Origin: SMYC01 sp965197495 | GTDB lineage: Bacteria > Acidobacteriota > Vicinamibacteria > Marinacidobacterales > SMYC01 | Assembly (NCBI GenBank): GCA_965197495.1 | Contig: OZ240210.1 | Span: 2,976,001 to 3,040,000 of the forward strand | Length of the DNA: 64,000 nucleotides | Direction: 5' to 3' | Shown: piece after piece, positions 62,668 through 64,000 of the stretch | How the letters are laid out: every line of letters begins with the position of its first letter | Numbering within the stretch: the stretch's first letter is position 1 | The notes under the pieces: generated by a model | What the model was told of the DNA's origin: nothing | What the model saw: the letters and a program-made list of their open reading frames with translations, nothing else | Databases searched by the model: none | Program-made: the position numbers and the translations under genes

Positions 62668-63627
62668 CTATCTCTTTTTGACGTAGCTCGAGTGCAAGGG
62701 CTTCGCGTCCTCGCGAAAGCGGTACTCGAAAATGTCGGCGTCGGCGTTCTCCGACGAGCGTCGTTCCATCGTGGTCGATAGGGATTCGGTCGTCACGTTC
62801 GCTCCCTCGTCCAGGAATCGCGACACCGCGCCTATAGTCGGAGGCGCTGCCGCCGGCGCGTCTCCGCTGAGAATCGCCTCTTGCGCGTAGGCGTCGAGCA
62901 CTTTGCGGGCGAGTTTCCCGAAGAGCTCGTGAGAACGATAGAGGTCTGCACCAACAATCTCGCCATCGATGGCGACGACCACGCCAATCGCGTCCTCGTG
63001 GGCGAGTACTCGAGGCAAGATCGCTTCGACGTAGTCCTCGCGTTCCGCCCGGAGCGGCTCGTTCTCAACGATCGCGCTATAAGTGCCCGACGAAGATAGA
63101 CGGTTCGATGGAGCGGCTGCGTATCCCGCGACAACCGTTTCCGCAACCGAGACGGCGTCCCAGACCTCCTGCTGGCTTTGGGCGCGCTGGATGCTTCTCT
63201 TGAGCGTGGCGCCGCTTGCCAGGGCGTCGTTCGCGGAGAAGGCGTAGCCCGAGCGCGCATCGGCCGCCCACCGGCCGTGCTCGACGCAGAACGCATCGAC
63301 CGCGATGGGCGCCGACCGCGGCGGGATCAAAAAGTCGGTCGCAATCGTGCGGTCCTGCTTCCCTCCGCGGATGATGTCTCCGACGTGCAGGAATAGGTAT
63401 TTGTCGGAGCCGTTCTCGACTTCGAGGCTATTGACGTCCCCGCTACCCCGCTCGCGCACCTCGACGGCCCCAGATTCGAGGCCTTCGCCGAGCGTGATGT
63501 AGGAACGCGGGTCCGTTTGCGAGGCGCGGACCACGTAAACGGTTAGTTTTCCTTGGGTAATGGGTTCTTCGACCTGCGGGACCGGAGTGAGAATCCAGAG
63601 CGCTGCGAGGGCAGAGATGGAATGCAT
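62668..63627 (-). CDS. Secreted ARPP-1/DUF6569-like protein
   Basis: About 319 aa. Signal peptide MHSISALAALWILTPVPQ; the start is chosen because GGAGGAAATC lies just upstream, although the frame opens 20 codons earlier. Body: VENGSDKYLFLHVGDIIRGG KQDRT, FLIPPRSAPIAVDAFCVEHG RW and AVVVAIDGEIVGADLYRSHE resemble the ARPP-1/DUF6569 domain, whose function is not established. The family name is from memory and uncertain. It is convergent with the CBS gene, nine bases apart. Confidence 0.7.
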   Translation of the reverse strand: MHSISALAALWILTPVPQVEEPITQGKLTVYVVRASQTDPRSYITLGEGLESGAVEVRERGSGDVNSLEVENGSDKYLFLHVGDIIRGGKQDRTIATDFLIPPRSAPIAVDAFCVEHGRWAADARSGYAFSANDALASGATLKRSIQRAQSQQEVWDAVSVAETVVAGYAAAPSNRLSSSGTYSAIVENEPLRAEREDYVEAILPRVLAHEDAIGVVVAIDGEIVGADLYRSHELFGKLARKVLDAYAQEAILSGDAPAAAPPTIGAVSRFLDEGANVTTESLSTTMERRSSENADADIFEYRFREDAKPLHSSYVKKR

Positions 63628-63732
63628 GATTTCCTCCCCGGCGGCGAGGTGTCCATCTATCCGTTTAGACACGCGAAACCGCCTCAAAGTTCCTACTTCG
63701 CGGCGGAAACTTTATTCCGTCGAGGCACGTGC

Positions 63733-63746
63733 TAACATCCAGGCGA
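63733..63746 (+). promoter_or_regulatory. TAACAT -10-like box just before the lyase start
   Basis: TAACAT (63733-63738) ends eight bases before GTG 63747, and no ribosome-binding site is present. Same geometry as at 10060 and 35290. Confidence 0.35.
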
Positions 63747-64000
63747 GTGAGCCTGCCGGACAAGGTCGACATCGTGGACGTGGGGCCGCGCGACGGCTTT
63801 CAGACGGAGCAGGCGTTCATTCCCACGGACTTGAAAATCCAAGTGATCGACGCCATCTCTCGCTCCGGCGTCCGCAAGATCGAGACTACGTCGTTCGTCA
63901 GTCCCAAGGCGGTGCCGCAGATGGCGGATGCCCGGCAAGTCATGTGGGGCATCCGGCGCGCGCCGGGCGTGCGCTACACTGTTTTGGTTCCCAATACCCG
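63747..64000 (+). CDS. Hydroxymethylglutaryl-CoA lyase-type enzyme (3' partial)
   Basis: The first 84 residues: VDIVDVGPRDGFQTEQAFIP TDLKIQVIDAISRSGVRKIE TTSFVSPKAVPQMAD. The DVGPRDGFQ motif with the metal-binding Asp and catalytic Arg, and the ETTSFVSPK strand, identify the HMG-CoA lyase/DRE-TIM family; it would cleave HMG-CoA to acetoacetate and acetyl-CoA in leucine breakdown. The window ends inside the gene. GTG start after a -10-like box. Confidence 0.88.
   Translation, partial: MSLPDKVDIVDVGPRDGFQTEQAFIPTDLKIQVIDAISRSGVRKIETTSFVSPKAVPQMADARQVMWGIRRAPGVRYTVLVPNT

Overview
The window looks like a stretch of GC-rich chromosome from an Acidobacteriota-like bacterium (inference). The pointers are a secreted TolB-propeller/CehA hydrolase, a MacB/ADOP-type permease, a TPR-kinase-MoxR-DUF58 locus, a kinase-DUF4388-DnaJ-TPR protein, a PilZ protein, a TlpA-like lipoprotein and a compact omega subunit. 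No rRNA, tRNA or CRISPR array was seen. The region is saturated with insertion sequences (ISs) and broken genes, as in a genome that is losing function while ISs multiply, for example after recent host restriction or a bottleneck.

Layout. 1-8.5 kb: four head-to-tail copies of one 1687-bp ISNCY/IS5-like element joined through TTAG, the second split by an IS1634 element. 8.8-13.2 kb: intact genes (TPR protein, Nudix hydrolase, GT-C glycosyltransferase-like membrane protein). 13.2-17.4 kb: a nested ISL3-family element that contains a 189-bp TTAA-flanked miniature element and an IS200/IS605 element, the latter split by an IS3-family element. 17.5-19.9 kb: glycerophosphodiesterase, TlpA-like lipoprotein, TPR/cyclic-nucleotide-binding protein. 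20.0-22.3 kb: second ISL3+IS200 composite, inverted. 22.4-24.3 kb: Nudix remnant, rpoZ, XRE and TetR regulators. 24.4-27.4 kb: an internally inverted IS21 mosaic. 27.7-31.2 kb: an island with visibly lower GC, holding a flavin monooxygenase, a dead IS5 copy and a truncated TauD/SyrP-like dioxygenase. 31.2-34.1 kb: third ISL3 copy and an ISNCY fragment that cuts a PAP2 phosphatase gene.

35-42.4 kb: metallophosphoesterase, HD hydrolase and PilZ genes, together with remnants of a GNAT, an alpha/beta hydrolase, SbcC and a gene downstream of it. 42.5-45.0 kb: the multidomain kinase. 45.0-47.6 kb: DUF4143 ATPase remnant, intact IS5-family element, trehalase remnant, IS481 remnant. 47.9-50.3 kb: a group II intron with its reverse transcriptase and a second copy of the miniature element. 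50.4-54.9 kb: a FadL/PorV-like outer-membrane protein gene split by IS66, which itself contains fragments of a DUF4338 gene and an IS256 element. 55.4-56.8 kb: truncated permease, RND adaptor and Ada genes. 56.9-64 kb: mostly intact genes, including an in-frame chimera of TPR, kinase and MoxR pieces, an 8-bp microsatellite, a CBS protein, a secreted ARPP-1/DUF6569-like protein and the start of an HMG-CoA lyase-type gene.

The main new signals are the 189-bp miniature element (two near-identical copies, both in TTAA, with empty sites visible), the IS200-type element that uses TTAA in both orientations inside ISL3, the TTAG-phased tandem IS array, and the two unusual multidomain signalling proteins. 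All family names come from reading protein motifs by eye; no database search was possible.
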